From assembly GCA_958496175.1 (NCBI GenBank), contig OY292274.1:9858001-9922000 (forward strand): 64,000 nucleotides of DNA, given 5' to 3'. Made by a program: the position numbers and the translations under genes. Within the stretch, counting starts at the first letter, position 1. Each line of letters begins with the position of its first letter. Below, one piece after another: positions 1-12,749 of the stretch. The stretch is from Sisyra terminalis (Eukaryota; Arthropoda; Insecta; Neuroptera; Sisyridae). The notes beneath the pieces were generated by a model. The model ran no database searches, was not told the DNA's origin, and was given only the letters and a program-made list of their open reading frames with translations.

Positions 1-629
1 GTTGGTGACAATATTGCGGAATAACCAAGATGTATTCTTGTAGAAAATTGAACGATCTACAAAAAAGGTTTATTACAAGTTTTTGATATATTTATTCCTT
101 CAAAAGTTTTTCAAGGTCAAAGTTGAACGAAAGAAAATTTTTAATATTTTTTCAAATTTTTGACGCAACCATCAATTTTATGAGAAAATTTTATACGACA
201 TTTTTTGTAGAGCACTTTTTTCCTATAACTTATCTCTATAAAAGCTTTTGATATTTTTCACAGGTCCTAAGTTATTTGCATTAAACTGAAAATATTCGTA
301 ATTTTATTGTTTTAAATTAATAATATCCCCTGAATTATTCTTATTTATATCAAAAACTTGTAAGAGACCTTGTTTGTGGGTCGTTCAATTTTCTACGAGA
401 ATATACCTTGGTCATTCCGAAATATTGTCACCTACGTGAGCTATAAAATTCCAAAGTGCAAGAGAATATTGTTCCCATGTTATTTAAATGGAAAATCGAA
501 ATTTGCGATGCGGCACCTCTTAATACTAATATTAAGAGCTTAAACTTTAGTACGATTTTTTTTGCAATTTCCAACAAATTTTTGATATAATTAAGAAAAA
601 AAAATCAACTTTTTTTTTTAATCAGTCTA
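1..629. mobile_element. Fold-back element family X, copy 1 (left end outside window)
   Basis: This stretch matches the element at 34523-35525 almost throughout; base 1 corresponds to about 34713, so roughly 190 bases of the left arm lie outside the window. It is an imperfect inverted repeat. The left-arm text around 20-60 (TGTAGAAAATTGAACGATC) recurs inverted around 385-405, and the block around 190-250 also pairs across the centre in the other copy. It ends at AATCAGTCTA (620-629), which matches the terminal inverted repeat of copy 2. No transposase frame is present, so it is a non-autonomous MITE-like element. Flanking bases TTGTATAC (630-637) should be repeated at the unseen left end if it made an 8-bp target duplication. 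Identity to copy 2 is seen directly; the class is inferred. Confidence 0.8.
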
Positions 630-1044
630 TTGTATACACAAGAGAATCAAACTCTATGAATCGTATTTTTGCGAAATAAAAAAAAATTTTTTTGAAAAAT
701 GAGTAGCATCCAAAAAAAAAATCATTAATATTATTTCCATTGAACGATAGACAAAAGAAATAAAATTTTCCGAAAAGGAATTTCCTGTTCTATATAGAAC
801 TTTCAACATTTGAGATATTTAATTATTCTGGAGCACTTTCAAAACTATCCTAAACTTAAAAATAAGAATTACAGTCCCCGGCATTGAACTGAGACCACCT
901 AATAACTATTGTAGTTTTTGTGAAAATGGACTTAAACCTTTGTTTCAAAAAGTAATTATATTATTTAAAAACTTGTTTAAATGTTGATTTGATATTTAAT
1001 ATTACAACTAAATAAACATTTTGTTCATTTAAACTAATATTTGG
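630..1044. other. AT-rich stretch without recognised features
   Basis: About 415 bases of AT-rich DNA between the fold-back element and the Tc1-like remnant. I see no coding frame, repeat or RNA here. The sequence nearest the transposase remnant may hold decayed 3' terminal DNA of that transposon, but no terminal inverted repeat could be recognised. Confidence 0.5.
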
Positions 1045-1765
1045 GTAAGGCACCTCTACTTATAATAAGTCCAGATTCTCGATGGAATGCTGTTGATACA
1101 ACGACTAATAATTTCATAAATTTTAGCACTATTTTGCCATGAATTAGTAATGTTTTATTTAAGAACATCAAGAAACCGATTATTAGAGTAAACTTGATTT
1201 TTTAGCGTACTCTAAATATTATCAATAGGATTAAGATCAGGTGAATTATCCGGCCAGGTATAAATTGGGATTACGAAGGAGTTTAATTAGTTTTTTATGC
1301 ACTGAGCACGATGACAGGATGCATTGTCATGCAAAAATATATTTAAAGTTCCTCTGCGTCGAAGAGCATAAAAATATGAAATCAAAATATCATTCTTTAC
1401 TTTTGAATATTGATTAAAGGTCATTGTACCCTCAATAAAATACAGCGGTCCAGGACCTTCTTCTGAGATACAGCACCATCATTGTGGATGGTGGGTGTCT
1501 TTAAAATAATGTTACACCATCTTCTGATATCATTCTCCAGATTTTCTCTGAAAAATTGATGGTTTTTTGCCATTGCTTCCAACCGACACTCATCGCTAAA
1601 AACTACTATAATCTTTCCAGAAATAAGTAGATCTAGATGCAAAGTTATTAAAGTTGAAAAACGATTTTCAATTGTTTTCTTTAAGACCGTCTGACCTGTT
1701 CGAGGGTTTTGTTTGTCTGACTTCTCCACAATTTCGTCGATTGTTGAGGTTCATTCTATTTTATG
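1045..1765 (-). pseudogene. Tc1-like DNA transposase remnant
   Basis: Minus-strand translation gives the Tc1 catalytic domain in several frames. FSDECRLEA (about 1580-1605) holds the first catalytic Asp; then EGPGPLYFIEGTMTFNQYSK; then HDNASCHRAQC (about 1300-1335) with the second Asp; then WPDNSPDLNPIDN (about 1205-1245). The C-terminal helix WQNSAKIYEIISRCINSIPS follows near 1070-1135. The third acidic residue is Asp, 35 codons after the second, so the triad reads DD34D where Tc1 proper has DD34E. A frameshift lies near 1450, and at least two in-frame stops fall between the second Asp and the end, one replacing the Trp usual after PIDN. The N-terminal DNA-binding half is not recognisable. 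The protein would cut and rejoin transposon ends; this copy is dead. Confidence 0.85.
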
Positions 1766-1819
1766 ATGTCTTTTTGTGAATTTTGCAATACGGTTTGATG
1801 AAATTTTTTTTCTTTTCTT

Positions 1820-2037
1820 TCAATTTTCCGAATGGAAAATTAGTTCATTATTAAAGCCAATACGGTTGATAGTTTATTTTCACTAGTATCTATAGAGTTA
1901 CCTATTTTTCGATACTTTATTTTTTATTGCAATTTTTCGAATCAAAAATAAATTCATTTTCAAAGCCAATACGGCTGATTGTTTGTTTATACTAATATTA
2001 ATAGAGTTACCTATATTTCGATGCGCAACTGCAAAAA
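1820..2037. repeat. Two-unit tandem repeat, period about 109 bp
   Basis: Two adjacent diverged copies begin near 1820 and 1929. Each contains GCCAATACGG(T/C)TGAT, then TAGAGTTACCTAT and TTTCGATGC or TTTCGATAC. The landmark CCAATACGG starts at 1857 and 1966. The unit abuts the 5' side of the Tc1-like pseudogene and could be its subterminal repeat, which I infer from position only. Confidence 0.7.
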
Positions 2038-2837
2038 AGGAAACATGCGTATTTCAGTCTTAAGCAATTGTGTTGAAACAATTATAAAGTTTTTTGATAT
2101 ATATAATATTTTAACAAAATTAATGATGATACAAGTTCTCGATAGTATTTATAATAAAATGACAATTTTAAACTTTTTTTGAAACCTTTAATACACCTTC
2201 AAGAGTTGTATTAAATGATATATTTAATAAGGCTTTGTTATAAATAATTCCCAGAAAATGAGTTAGGTTGAAACTTAATTAAAACTAACTTAAATAATCT
2301 TCAATAATAATCTTAATTAACAATTAATAATCTTTATTCTATTACAATAAGAGGATTTAAAATTGTTAATACCTTTGTTTTCTATGAAACAGGCCGATGT
2401 TTCAAGGAATTGAGAAAAAAAAAATTAGTGGTTCTAATTCAATGACCAGGAAATGAAAAATAAATCATAACGTATAATTTTCACACACACGGTAATTTTA
2501 GTAAAATAACCTTAATGGGAAAAATACAGCATAGCGATTTTGTAGTATTTTCCGAAAATTGTCTTATTAAATGTTTAATTGTTAAAATAAAAGATAAGAA
2601 AATTATGATTGTAAATTCATAACTATTTTTTTCATGTCTTATTAAACAATAGACATTTAACAATAAATCCTGCAAATTTCATTCATTGATCTAAAACGGT
2701 TTGGCTGTAATCAAATTTTGAATTAAAAAATAAGGGGTTTAAATAAAAATTTTGAAAAAACTTTCCAGAATTTTATTATTGGTAATAAATACCAGTAAAT
2801 ACTAAACAATAGAGTATTTAAACATAAATTTAATTTG
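2038..2837. other. AT-rich stretch without recognised features
   Basis: Only short chance open frames (below 70 codons) in very AT-rich DNA. No repeat matching another part of the window was found. Confidence 0.5.
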
Positions 2838-3470
2838 TATACAATATATAGAATATATTGCGGTTCAATTTATGTAGTATAATTTAATATAATAATATAT
2901 AAAAATCATACCATAAATATACATTTGAACAGAATTTCAAACAAAAATATTTGTGACGTATTGCCCAGGTACGTATTTCGATTGCCAAGCAATCTTCCTC
3001 AATGGTCATCAAGTAGTTTGGATCATTCCGTAACTACTTTGTGATGATTCACAAAATAATCCCGGATTGACCTCAATTTATACATCGTGCCTTTCTCTTT
3101 TTGCGATGTGGTATGGTGGGGGGGGGGAGAATGTGTTCCCAAATTTCCTTACTTTCATCGAATCCTTCGTGAGCAACCCGAAAAGTGCCGAATTTTGAAT
3201 TGGCCCATTTTCCCAGTTTATTACCATTCCTCTTATTTTAACTGTGATTATTTTGTGAATCATCAAAGCAGTTACGGAGTGATCCAAACTACTTGATGAC
3301 CACTAAGGAGGATTTATTGACAATCGAAATACGTATCTGGACAATACGTCACGAATATTTTTGTTTGAACTTCTGTTCAAATTTATGTTTATGGTATGAC
3401 TTTTATATATTATTATTTTAAATTATACTACATAAATTGGACCGCAATATATTCTATATATTGTATATAC
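2838..3470. mobile_element. Fold-back element family P1, copy 1
   Basis: A palindromic element of about 630 bp. Both ends read TATACAATATATAGAATATA in opposite orientation (2838 onward, and inverted up to about 3470), and the arms stay paired inward for roughly 250 bases. Each arm carries GTATTGCCCAGGTACG and the hairpin GATTGCCAAGCAATC. The centre holds a G run near 3117-3127 and sequence absent from the second copy at 9550-10072. The right end in both copies continues into ACAGTATAAC, so the true terminus may lie a few bases further out. There is no coding capacity. The overlapping pair of 69-codon frames on both strands is a by-product of the palindrome. Confidence 0.8.
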
Positions 3471-5445
3471 AGTATAACTGTTAAAAGTCAGCGAAAAAAA
3501 TCTTATTTTAAAAAATTTCATGATCAAGTGGTAAATAAGTGGCCCATTTGACGTGATCTTACCCAAGTGAATTATTGGGAAAAAAAAAGTTGAATTTGAG
3601 TTTTTATTGCTTATTTTGGACAACAAACTAACTATACTTAAAAATGAACAAACTGTTGATGACTGGTCTTAATAGTATTATTGTAATTGTACTTTTTTAT
3701 TTTTATTTATTTTTCTGTTTAATAGTCATAGTTCATATTAAAAAAAATTGTTCAAAAACTATAAAAATCTCCAATAGAAAAAACGTTAGATCAAGCTGTT
3801 ATTATAAACTTTTCTTCGTTAGCTTTTTAATGAAGAAATGTTTGCATTTTTGTATGTACTTATCTGAACCGTGCTGTTGTTGATGTTTAAGATTATTACT
3901 TTTATAGCCCTAATAAAGTGTATACAAAATAATTTTATTACATGAAATTTCCAATTTCATTCGTATCCCTTGGCAAAGTGCACTTAAATTATAATTTTAG
4001 CCAGAATAGGAACCGGAGAGTTTGTGTTTCCTTGATTTAAGCAAATGTTTTCCAAGGCCGAAAAGGCACTTGAAAAGCTTGAGGTAAAATATGAAAAAAA
4101 AAAAACGATGAGTTGGTATATTTTCAACAGTTCATATAGATAAATAAATAATGAACGCACGTTATGTGCTCGTCATACACGCACGTTATGCTCACGTTTG
4201 CGTGAAATGTGAAAAGAAAAGCGTGTGAAATATTCAACAACAGGAAATATGCGATCGTTTCAGGGGCGTGCTTTCTTTTTCCGACGCGTTGATTAGGTTT
4301 GAGGAAATCTTGTTTTGAATGTTTTATGTTAAGCACTGCCACCATATGAATGTGTGTACGGTGACATCACCGCACTGTGTAATATCGAGTCAAGAAAATC
4401 ATATGTGACAAGAATCAAAATTTATGGAAGAATTGCGCAAATGTTGGAGTGGGTTATGATTCATCTCTCAACTCTTATCACTTGTACTTTTGACTTTTTT
4501 TTTCTATTAAAAATCAACATTCTGATAAAATTCTCTCTTGCAGAAATACTCACTTGATTCTACGGACAAAGGTCTCCATACAACAAAGGTTTAAAGTGCT
4601 TTAAACGCTCTAGGACAATGGAATTGTAAGAGATTTTAATCTTATAGAAAGTCACATTTTACCAGCAACCACACCAAATAACAGAAGCAAAACCTTTACC
4701 ACAAGACTATAAAGCGAATCACGAGAAATTCAAACATAATACAAATTCTGCAAAATTCAACAAAAAATACGTTAAAAGTAAAATCTAAAGCTAATATTAT
4801 TCATCCATTTCATTATAAAAAAAGAGTTAAAACTTTTGTCTTTTCAAAAATTTAAAAATAATATTTGATCCCCGCATCTTATCTCTTCAGTTGACATCCA
4901 ATTATTTTCGTTATGTCAAATTCTCTTTAGGTAAATTGCAACTAAATAGATTGACAGTGAGGAAAGAAGGGTTTATATACGTTTACGGCCATCATTCAGC
5001 AAATCGAGGTGTTTACTTTTCAGATATTAACATTGAAAGTCAGCAGTCCTACGTAAAACGAATACACTAACTACAAAGTTAACCCTACAAAATCCTGTTG
5101 TGCATTGAATGCTTGCGATTAGCTTTTAAAATCAGTTGAGTAAGCAAAACCGGCTTTCCCCTTGGTTAGTTTCAACAGGAATACATCCCTATTTATAGAC
5201 ATCATATTTCAGTTGTAAATATAAATCAATTTATAAATTAAATAATTTGTCCATTAATTTATTTGATTACCAATATTTGTTGTAATTTGCCAATAATAAT
5301 TTCACTTTTCATATTTTTAAAAGATACAACTTTTTAAAGCTTACCTTTTTGAATAAATTTTTGTAATTAAAAAAAAAACTACCGCATTTTTTCGTTAATT
5401 TATAGAAAAACAATCCTTTTATGCCCAAAAAGTTTTATAACAAAA
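3471..5445. other. Unannotated AT-rich stretch
   Basis: No protein family, RNA or repeat was recognised. A slightly GC-richer patch at about 4140-4360 carries short frames on both strands, neither resembling a known family. A few homopolymer runs are the only other structure. Confidence 0.45.
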
Positions 5446-7897
5446 CTAGCTGATCCCCGCGACTTCGTCTGCGTAACGTAGGTGTAGATTATATTTCCTT
5501 TTTAGATTCGCTATTTGTAGTGGTATATGAAAATTTTTATTTATCTTATTTGTTTTACGAAAAACATAATCATACTTAAAAATACTATTTTGTCAACTTT
5601 AAAAAGACACATTTAATAAACTGTTGTAAAGAATAAAATTGTTCTATGTAATAATCAATTAATTTTCAAAAAATATTTATAAATATCTAAAAAGAGTAAG
5701 TTTAAATTGCATATACCTACGGTAGGTATATTTACCGTTAACCAAATAATCCATGAATCAATCAGTATCTATACATAAAAAAAATTGCCAAAATCAATAA
5801 AGTCGGTCTTAATTATGATTTAAAACGGTAAAAAGTCATCAAAACAATCACGTAAAAATAACAGAAGTAAAGAGTCAAGATTTAGAATATTAGTAGATAT
5901 CCCATTTCATTGCCTCGACTTTCGAATGAACTTTTTTCTCAAAACTATTACACTACTGCATTGTACAAAACTATCGCGAAATTAAAAATTGTTCAATCGC
6001 ACGAAACCCAGTTCTTCCATAATTAAGTATAACCATTGTGTATCTATGCACTTATTAAAATATCTGAATTTCATTTATATAGTTAAAGATTTTTTTTTCA
6101 TTTCGCTGAATTTCTCCCTACTCGATATTCGCTCACTAATATATTTATTTGTGAATACGAATTTTCGGTACAATACGTGGAAGCCAAAAAACTTAATGCT
6201 CACTTATAAACTTAACTTAACCATTTTCAGTTATATCAATCAGAGTTTAAATTTTTAAGCAGACCCAAAGTTTCTGTTTCTAATATTAAACCATCTTTGT
6301 TTAACAATAAAGGGAAATTACGTTTCGTCTTTAACGGTACTTGGATAATTAAATTTGTAGTGTTTATTATTTATTTATTACGATTGTTTATTAGACGTTA
6401 TGCCGTACAAACTTTGTCCCCATTTTTCACGCTTTTAGAGAAGGAGTTATCAAAAAACCCGTTTTTTATTATATATCTGCATCGTATAAGAAAAACACTT
6501 TCCAAATTTTATCGACACAAACATGCATTTACATTGGAAAATAAAATGTAAAATAATATCCTTTATTTCGACTATCATGACTAAAAAGCAATTCGATTTA
6601 GCACATTTGGATGTTGTACATACACAAATGTTGGAAATAGGTGGAAAGCGTGGAGGAAAATTCGAATATTTTATTTATTCTCAATAACAATAATTGGTTT
6701 TCAAATTGTTCTAAATACCGAAGAAAAGTTAGTTTGAAAGATTGTATATTTTAATTGATAATGAAATATATGACACAAAATTGGTCTCTTAATGCTTTTC
6801 AGCAGAATAAATCATTGCTTCAGGTCACAATCATTGGTTCATAAAAATTAGATTTTAAAAAGTTTGAATATTGAAAAACAAATAAAAGTTAAAAACCGCC
6901 CTATGGTATTTGGTATAAGTACCTACTACATAAACTTTCATAGTAATTAAGTGAAATGACGTTAATAAAAATGCTGTTATTTAAATGATTACCAAAAACA
7001 GAAACTTATTATTAATTAATTATTTATTTATTAATTACACTTATTAAATTTAAAATTTTGATAATTGATTAACTCTACAATTTCTTATACAAACTTAGTC
7101 ACCCCCTTTCACTCTTTTAATGTAGAAATTTTGAAAAAAAATTCTTATCAGATGTCTACATCTTATTAGGAATACATCGAATATTCAAATTTCATCAGTC
7201 AGAGGGGATACACGATTTTATGTATGCACGGTTTTAAAAACGTATTTAGTTTAAGTTTTATTACAATTATAATTATTATTTTTACTACTTTTACTTTTTT
7301 TCGTTAAAACTTCCTTATTGAGCAATTCTAAGGGTTTATTTACAATAATGTTGTAAAAAAAAATTTAATGTGAGATTCGAACCCGCGTCTTTTCAGTTAG
7401 GAACACCAGAATGTCAGATATGTAAGACATTACGCTATTAACATCAATTATGTGTTTTATGTATAAAAAGGTTTTTATTTCAAAGAGGCAATTTTTTAGA
7501 CTTTAAATTGATTTTACTGTGCTTTTAATCAATTCAACTTAATATATTTTTAAAGATTATTTTCCAACTTTTAATTACCTTTCAATGATATATAACTCGT
7601 CTGTCTAAAGTAAATTTTTTTGTTTCATCCCAAGGGAATACCTACTCTTATTATTTTTAAAGAATGATAAGTAGCCTTACATGTGTGGGAAATTGTGTTG
7701 TATCTAAATACAAAATTTTATCAAAATCGGTTGTTCCGTTCTTTAGTTAAATCGGGACACATAGACAGACAGACAGACAAAAATTTTAAAAATGTTAAAT
7801 TTGGGATAAGGTCCTTTTGAAACAAATATTTATTCTATAATTGGGTTCAAAATTGAAATATACAGACAGACGTAAGAATTTTATATATTAGTATAGA
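5446..7897 (-). mobile_element. Non-autonomous Helitron, family A, copy 1
   Basis: On the minus strand the element starts TCTATACTAATATATAAAAT (TC at 7897-7896, flanked by A) and ends with CTAG (5449-5446, flanked by T), the A|TC...CTAG|T signature of Helitrons. The 3' end carries the hairpin CGCAGACGAAGTCGCG, with GAC/GTC and CGC/GCG pairs, 11 bases before CTAG. At 2452 bp it is the longest of the family here. It has about 1.1 kb (roughly 5770-6950) missing from copy 2; that insert resembles the interior of Helitron family B. An (ACAG)n run lies near 7765-7780. No Rep or helicase frame is seen, so rolling-circle movement would need proteins from another element. Confidence 0.85.
7365..7446 (-). 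other. tRNA-like module inside Helitron A copy 1
   Basis: On the minus strand a tRNA-like block has an internal box-B motif GGTTCGAATCT (complement at 7373-7383) and, about 50 bases upstream, a box-A-like TAGCGTAATGTCTTA (complement at 7422-7437). The same block recurs in family A copies at 27140-27210, 38016-38075 and 50147-50226. It is a tRNA-derived or SINE-like segment carried by the Helitron. No convincing cloverleaf or anticodon arm was established. Confidence 0.55.
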
Positions 7898-9549
7898 TGT
7901 AAAAATAAAAGCTCGATTAATTCGAAAAGTTACATTGCTATGAAAGGTATTTTAAAGCGGTATTATTTAATTTTGTTTGAAGTAGTAAAATGATCATCTG
8001 ATCAGATGTTGTATTTAGATTTAAGATTTCTGGTGAAAATTGATAAAAATTAAAAGGAATGGAATATGCATCCAAGGAAGAAGATTATAATGTGAAAAAG
8101 AAAAGTGACATACAATGAAGGGGGGTTCCCTCGGTTTCGATATTTCTAGTTTAAGAAAAAGTTTCCCTTAAATATTTCGGATAGGGAACGTATGTTACAG
8201 TCGTATACATTCTTTATGAATGCAATCTCGAACGTGACGACAATACATAGAAAAACCAACAGAAACAACAGTGCGTCTCAAGAAATGGAAATCAGATACG
8301 TATGAAACTATTGGTATTGGGGTAAGTAGCCGATATCAGGTCTCAAATCGTCCACGCTTTCAAGAATTTAAACGACATCGTTATAAGAAAATGTGCGTGT
8401 TCCAAAATCGATCAGTATAAAGTCGTCGTTTAACAAAAAAGAAAAAGTATACTTTTCCGAGGAACGACTTACGCTCTATTTCATTTATATATATTTGATC
8501 GTGCGTATTACATTTTAATTCTATGTCTCATTTTCAAATGAAACATGTTTGTGAAACGTGTACAGATTTTCATATTTTAACGAGAAAATGAATAATTTAT
8601 GTGAAAAATCAAATCAAAGAAAATCTCTTTGATTGCATCACGAAAATTATTCTATGATAAAATTTTAAAGTAAACACAAGCACGGTAAATGAATGTTCGT
8701 TAATAGAGACTCTGTTTTTAACTTTGCGGATAAAGTATAGTTCCAAATAGAATTACTTGAAATACTATATTAAACTTTTGATTTTTTAAGGAATTACATA
8801 GAGACTAAAAGTCAAAGGAAATTCAAAACGAAAAATAAAACTCTAGCTTCAGAACGTAAACGTTTTTTATTTACTTTTAATTCAAGTTTAACTTTCTCTA
8901 CAAAATTCAGCAATATAGAATTAATAATATATTTGGCGAATTAATGGAGCTTTTTTAATATTACTACAGAAAAATGGCTTATGGATATCTTTAGACTTTG
9001 GTAGTGAAGGTTCTTACAAAATTTAAGGTGCCTCCAATCGATATCGTTTCATATCCATATCATATTAACGAATAAATAGTGCAAATTAATAAAAAATTTT
9101 GGCACTCTTGTTTGATAAAAATCAAAATTTAATCACTTGACAATTTTATTGTACAATTTTTGACCAAAAAGCAGGACCATTTACAATTTTAACAAATCAT
9201 GATTTATTTTTGTTCTTGCAAGAGAAAAATCAATATTGTACAGAATTGAAGGATTTTTAAGTACTAATTTTTTTTTTAAATAAACAAAAAATATTCACTT
9301 GATTTTTTTGTTAATCATGGTATATTGCCATCGTAATATACCGTAAAAAAATAACTTTTTGGATATCCTAATTTTCTTTGGCTAGAAACTATTAAGAATG
9401 TATGGAAATTCTTAAACCCTTAGTAAACTTTTCCGCATATCCTTCTCTAGATACTTCTAAGTATTTGTGCATTTAAATGATGTTTTTCATGCAAATAAAA
9501 ACAAAATAAGCTATTATATTAAAAAAAAAAGTAAAACAATAATTTCTTT
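7898..9549. other. Unannotated AT-rich stretch
   Basis: No gene or recognised repeat. The only structure noted is a short perfect hairpin, GGTATATT then AATATACC, near 9319-9342. Confidence 0.45.
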
Positions 9550-10072
9550 GTATACAATATATGTAATATATTGCGTTTCAATTTATGTAGTATAATTTAA
9601 TATAATAATATATAAAAATCATACCATAAATATACATTTGAACAGAATTTCAAACAAAAATATTTGTGACGTATTGCCCAGGTACGTATTTCGATTGCCA
9701 AGCAATCTTCCTCAGTGGTCATCAAGTAGTTTGGATCTCTCCGTAACTGCTTTGTGATGATTCACAAAATAATCACGGATTGACCTCAATTTATAAGTCG
9801 TGCCTTTCTCTTTTTGCGATGTGGTTATAAATTGAGGTCAATCCGTGATTATTTTGTCAATCATCACAAATCAGTTACGGAGTGATCCAAGCTACATGAT
9901 GACCACTGAGGAAGATTGCTTGGCAATCGAAATACGTACCTGGGCAATACGTCACAAATATTTTTGTTTGAAATTCTGTTCAAATTTATGTTTATGGCAT
10001 GATTTTTATATATTATTATATTAAATTATACTTCATAAATTGAACCGCAATACATTCCATATATTGTATACA
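9550..10072. mobile_element. Fold-back element family P1, copy 2
   Basis: A shorter (about 520 bp) and better-conserved copy of the palindrome at 2838-3470. The left arm runs 9550-9825 and the right arm about 9827-10072, nearly touching. The right arm holds CTGAGGA (9906-9912), hairpin GATTGC/GCAATC (9914-9928), GAAA (9929-9932) and a second hairpin ACGTA/TACGT (9934-9952). There is no coding frame. The nearly spacerless palindrome would form a long cruciform or hairpin RNA. Confidence 0.85.
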
Positions 10073-11666
10073 CAGTATAACTTATTTTGAATAATTTCTT
10101 GTTAATTTCTGCAAATTTCTGGAAAGATTTATACTTAGTATAAGAAGTTACTACTTTTCATTTTACCATTAACCTTTTACTCCAATCATCGATTAATATA
10201 GCAGTATGCCCAAAATAAATGTTTGGCAAATTAGCATAGTTTATCTGATAATTCAATGTTTTCAAATTAATATTTAACAACTATACATTGTAAATATTTA
10301 AAATATTAGCAGAATATTGATTTTAAAAATGAGATTAAATTATTTTTTTAGATTTAGTTGTGTTTAAAATTTTTGTACTTACTGTTCAAAAAAAAACAAG
10401 GAACTGAATCATAAAATTGTAATACTAAAACTTCATAACTTCATGTTAAATAAGGTTTAAAAACAGAATTTTATTAAAAAATCCAATAAAAGTTAAAAAC
10501 TTTTTTTCTGCTGTAAGCAACGATATATCTAACTGCTGATGACTATAACCAGCAGTGTAAAAGTTTTTAAGTGGATTCTGTGAGATCTGATTGGATATTC
10601 AACATTTGAATAACAAAAATACCAGTTTTCGATATGTAAAACACCAAAATACAAGGTAAAATATTAAGAAAAGTAGAATCTAAATAAAAAATTTATACCA
10701 ATAAAAATGTCCCACTTGATTTCCTCTTAAATTTCGATTTTCCAAGATTTATAAAATGTTTCTGATATTTGAACTTAAATGGAGATTAAAAAATTGTCTG
10801 CAGCCTCTACATTCTATTTGTGTATCCCTTTAAATTGCACTTGAAAGAATTTCAAGGGATGACCGCTATTAATTTCATCCAAAGCCCATAGTTTAGATAC
10901 CGACCGAAGGAAATTGCATCCTTACAAGATATTACAACCACTTTCGGCCTTCCATTCTAAGCAAAATGAATGAAAGTAAAGTTGGTCTTGACGTTTGGGA
11001 TTTGAGAAATTTTCCATTTATTTTTGCTACGTCACTTTTTTTCATCATACACGAATTAAATTAAATTTCAAACGAACTATCAGAGAAGTGACAATTTTTC
11101 ACTTGAGTCTCGAATGAATATCAGCTTTGTTTATAAAAAAATGTTCCCTTAAAGTGGATCAAGGCGAATAATCGGGGAACAAAAGGAGCTTTGACCGAAA
11201 CGGTTGATAGCAAGCAGACGTGGGACAAAAGTGAAATGGGGAGAGTTGGGAGACAAATCGTCAGTTGCACTAATCTCACGGTCCAGTTTGTCCTTTTATC
11301 AAAGACAGATGATCTTTTATTGCATATTAAATGAATGCAAGAATGACGATGATGACTATAACTGTGATTATTGAAATCGAGATAATTAAAAATTGCAATT
11401 GTCATGTTATTTGAAAAGTATGAATATCATTTTTACTTTGTTCTTATAAAAATTTGCAAGGTATTCTCTTTCACGCCAACTTTTGCGTTGTGGAGCTTAC
11501 AAAGCTTTTGTAAAATTGCAGTAAAGTCACAGACTATTGGATTTTCTTTTGACTTTAATACTCAAAAAGAATCAGTTGATTTTTTTACTCAAAAAAATGA
11601 AGGAACTTATTCATCACAAAAATCATTAATCGTAAGAAGACATTTTTATTTGAATAATGGTTACTG
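10073..11666. other. Unannotated AT-rich stretch
   Basis: No recognised gene or repeat. Short frames on both strands around 11121-11667 match no family I know. The patch 11150-11400 is a little richer in GC than its surroundings. Confidence 0.4.
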
Positions 11667-11674
11667 ATATTTTC

Positions 11675-12741
11675 TAGAGGTGTGCGAATATCGTTCGAAT
11701 AGAGTTCGAATAGTTCGAATTATTCAAATAATAATTTTCTATCACCAAATTAATCAATATCGATAGAAAAGTTTTTTTTTAGTTATATTCGACTTAAGGG
11801 GTTAGAGGTAGTCAGAAGCATGAAAAAATGATATTTTTTAACATTTTTTTTTGCTATTAAATTATTTTATTTTACAAAAGTAAGAATATAGCTTTAATAC
11901 GTTATGTTTCGACTTGACTTCACCAAAATTTAAAAAAAAATCAATAATTTTAAAAGTTATGGCTGTTTGTGTGGACCCAGTTTCTCCAGAAGTCCCTTGT
12001 GGTGATCATCACAAATCCTTGAAGATTCATCAAAAATCAATCGGACAGAAAAAAATAGTTTTATTAATAGATAATCTAGTGCCTGATCGAGGCTTTTTTT
12101 TTAAAAAAAATTAACAAAATGGCGGCCTTAGGGTTTTTTTTTTCGAATTTTCGGGAAAAAACCAACAGTTAATTGTTTATAAAAAAATCGAAATTAAGAA
12201 AAAAAAATAATCCTTCGATCAGGCACTAGTTTTTCATGTTTTTCAAAAGCTGTATAAATTTCATTGAAATCTACCGAACGGTTTTTGAATTACTGTGATC
12301 AACAGTTCAAAAAAGATAGTTTTGAACAAACAGCCATAACTTTTAAAATTATTAATTTTTTTTGTTGAAATTTTGATGAAGTCAAGTCGAAACATAATGT
12401 ATTAATGCTATATTCTTACTTTTATAAAATAAAATAATTTACTAGCAAAAAAAAGTTATTAAAGAATTTTTTTTTCATGCCTCTGACTACCCTAACCCCT
12501 TAATTAAGCTTGAATTATTTATTTAAGTTTAATTAATTAAATTTAAATTACTTGATAGCAATAAAATAATCGAAAACATCTGAAAAAATTTTCTGCATTT
12601 AATTATTGTTTTAAATCATTTTTTAATTTAAATCATCGAACTATTCGAATTATTCGAATATTCGATTCAAAATTCGAATCAAATAATTGGAATTCGATTC
12701 AACTCGAATAATTCGAAAATTCGAATATTCGCACACCCCTA
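11675..12741. mobile_element. hAT-type fold-back MITE, 1067 bp, with 8-bp target duplication
   Basis: The ends are TAGAGGTGTGCGAATAT (11675 onward) and the complement of TAGGGGTGTGCGAATATTCG (ending at 12741), fitting the hAT terminal consensus YARGGNTG. The flanks ATATTTTC (11667-11674) and GTATTTTC (12742-12749) form an 8-bp target-site duplication with one mismatch, as hAT transposases leave. Subterminal regions are dense in TTCGAA/ATTCG repeats. The interior is a long imperfect inverted repeat: the block with AAAAGTTATGGCTGTTTGTG near 11950 recurs inverted near 12325-12350. No transposase is encoded; mobilisation would depend on an element elsewhere. Confidence 0.85.
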
Positions 12742-12749
12742 GTATTTTC

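Noticed and set aside
3078..3296. Overlapping 69-codon frames on both strands
   Set aside because: They lie in the centre of palindrome P1 and have no family resemblance.
7765..7785. Independent (ACAG)n microsatellite
   Set aside because: The same run occurs at the same place in other family A Helitrons, so it is part of that element.
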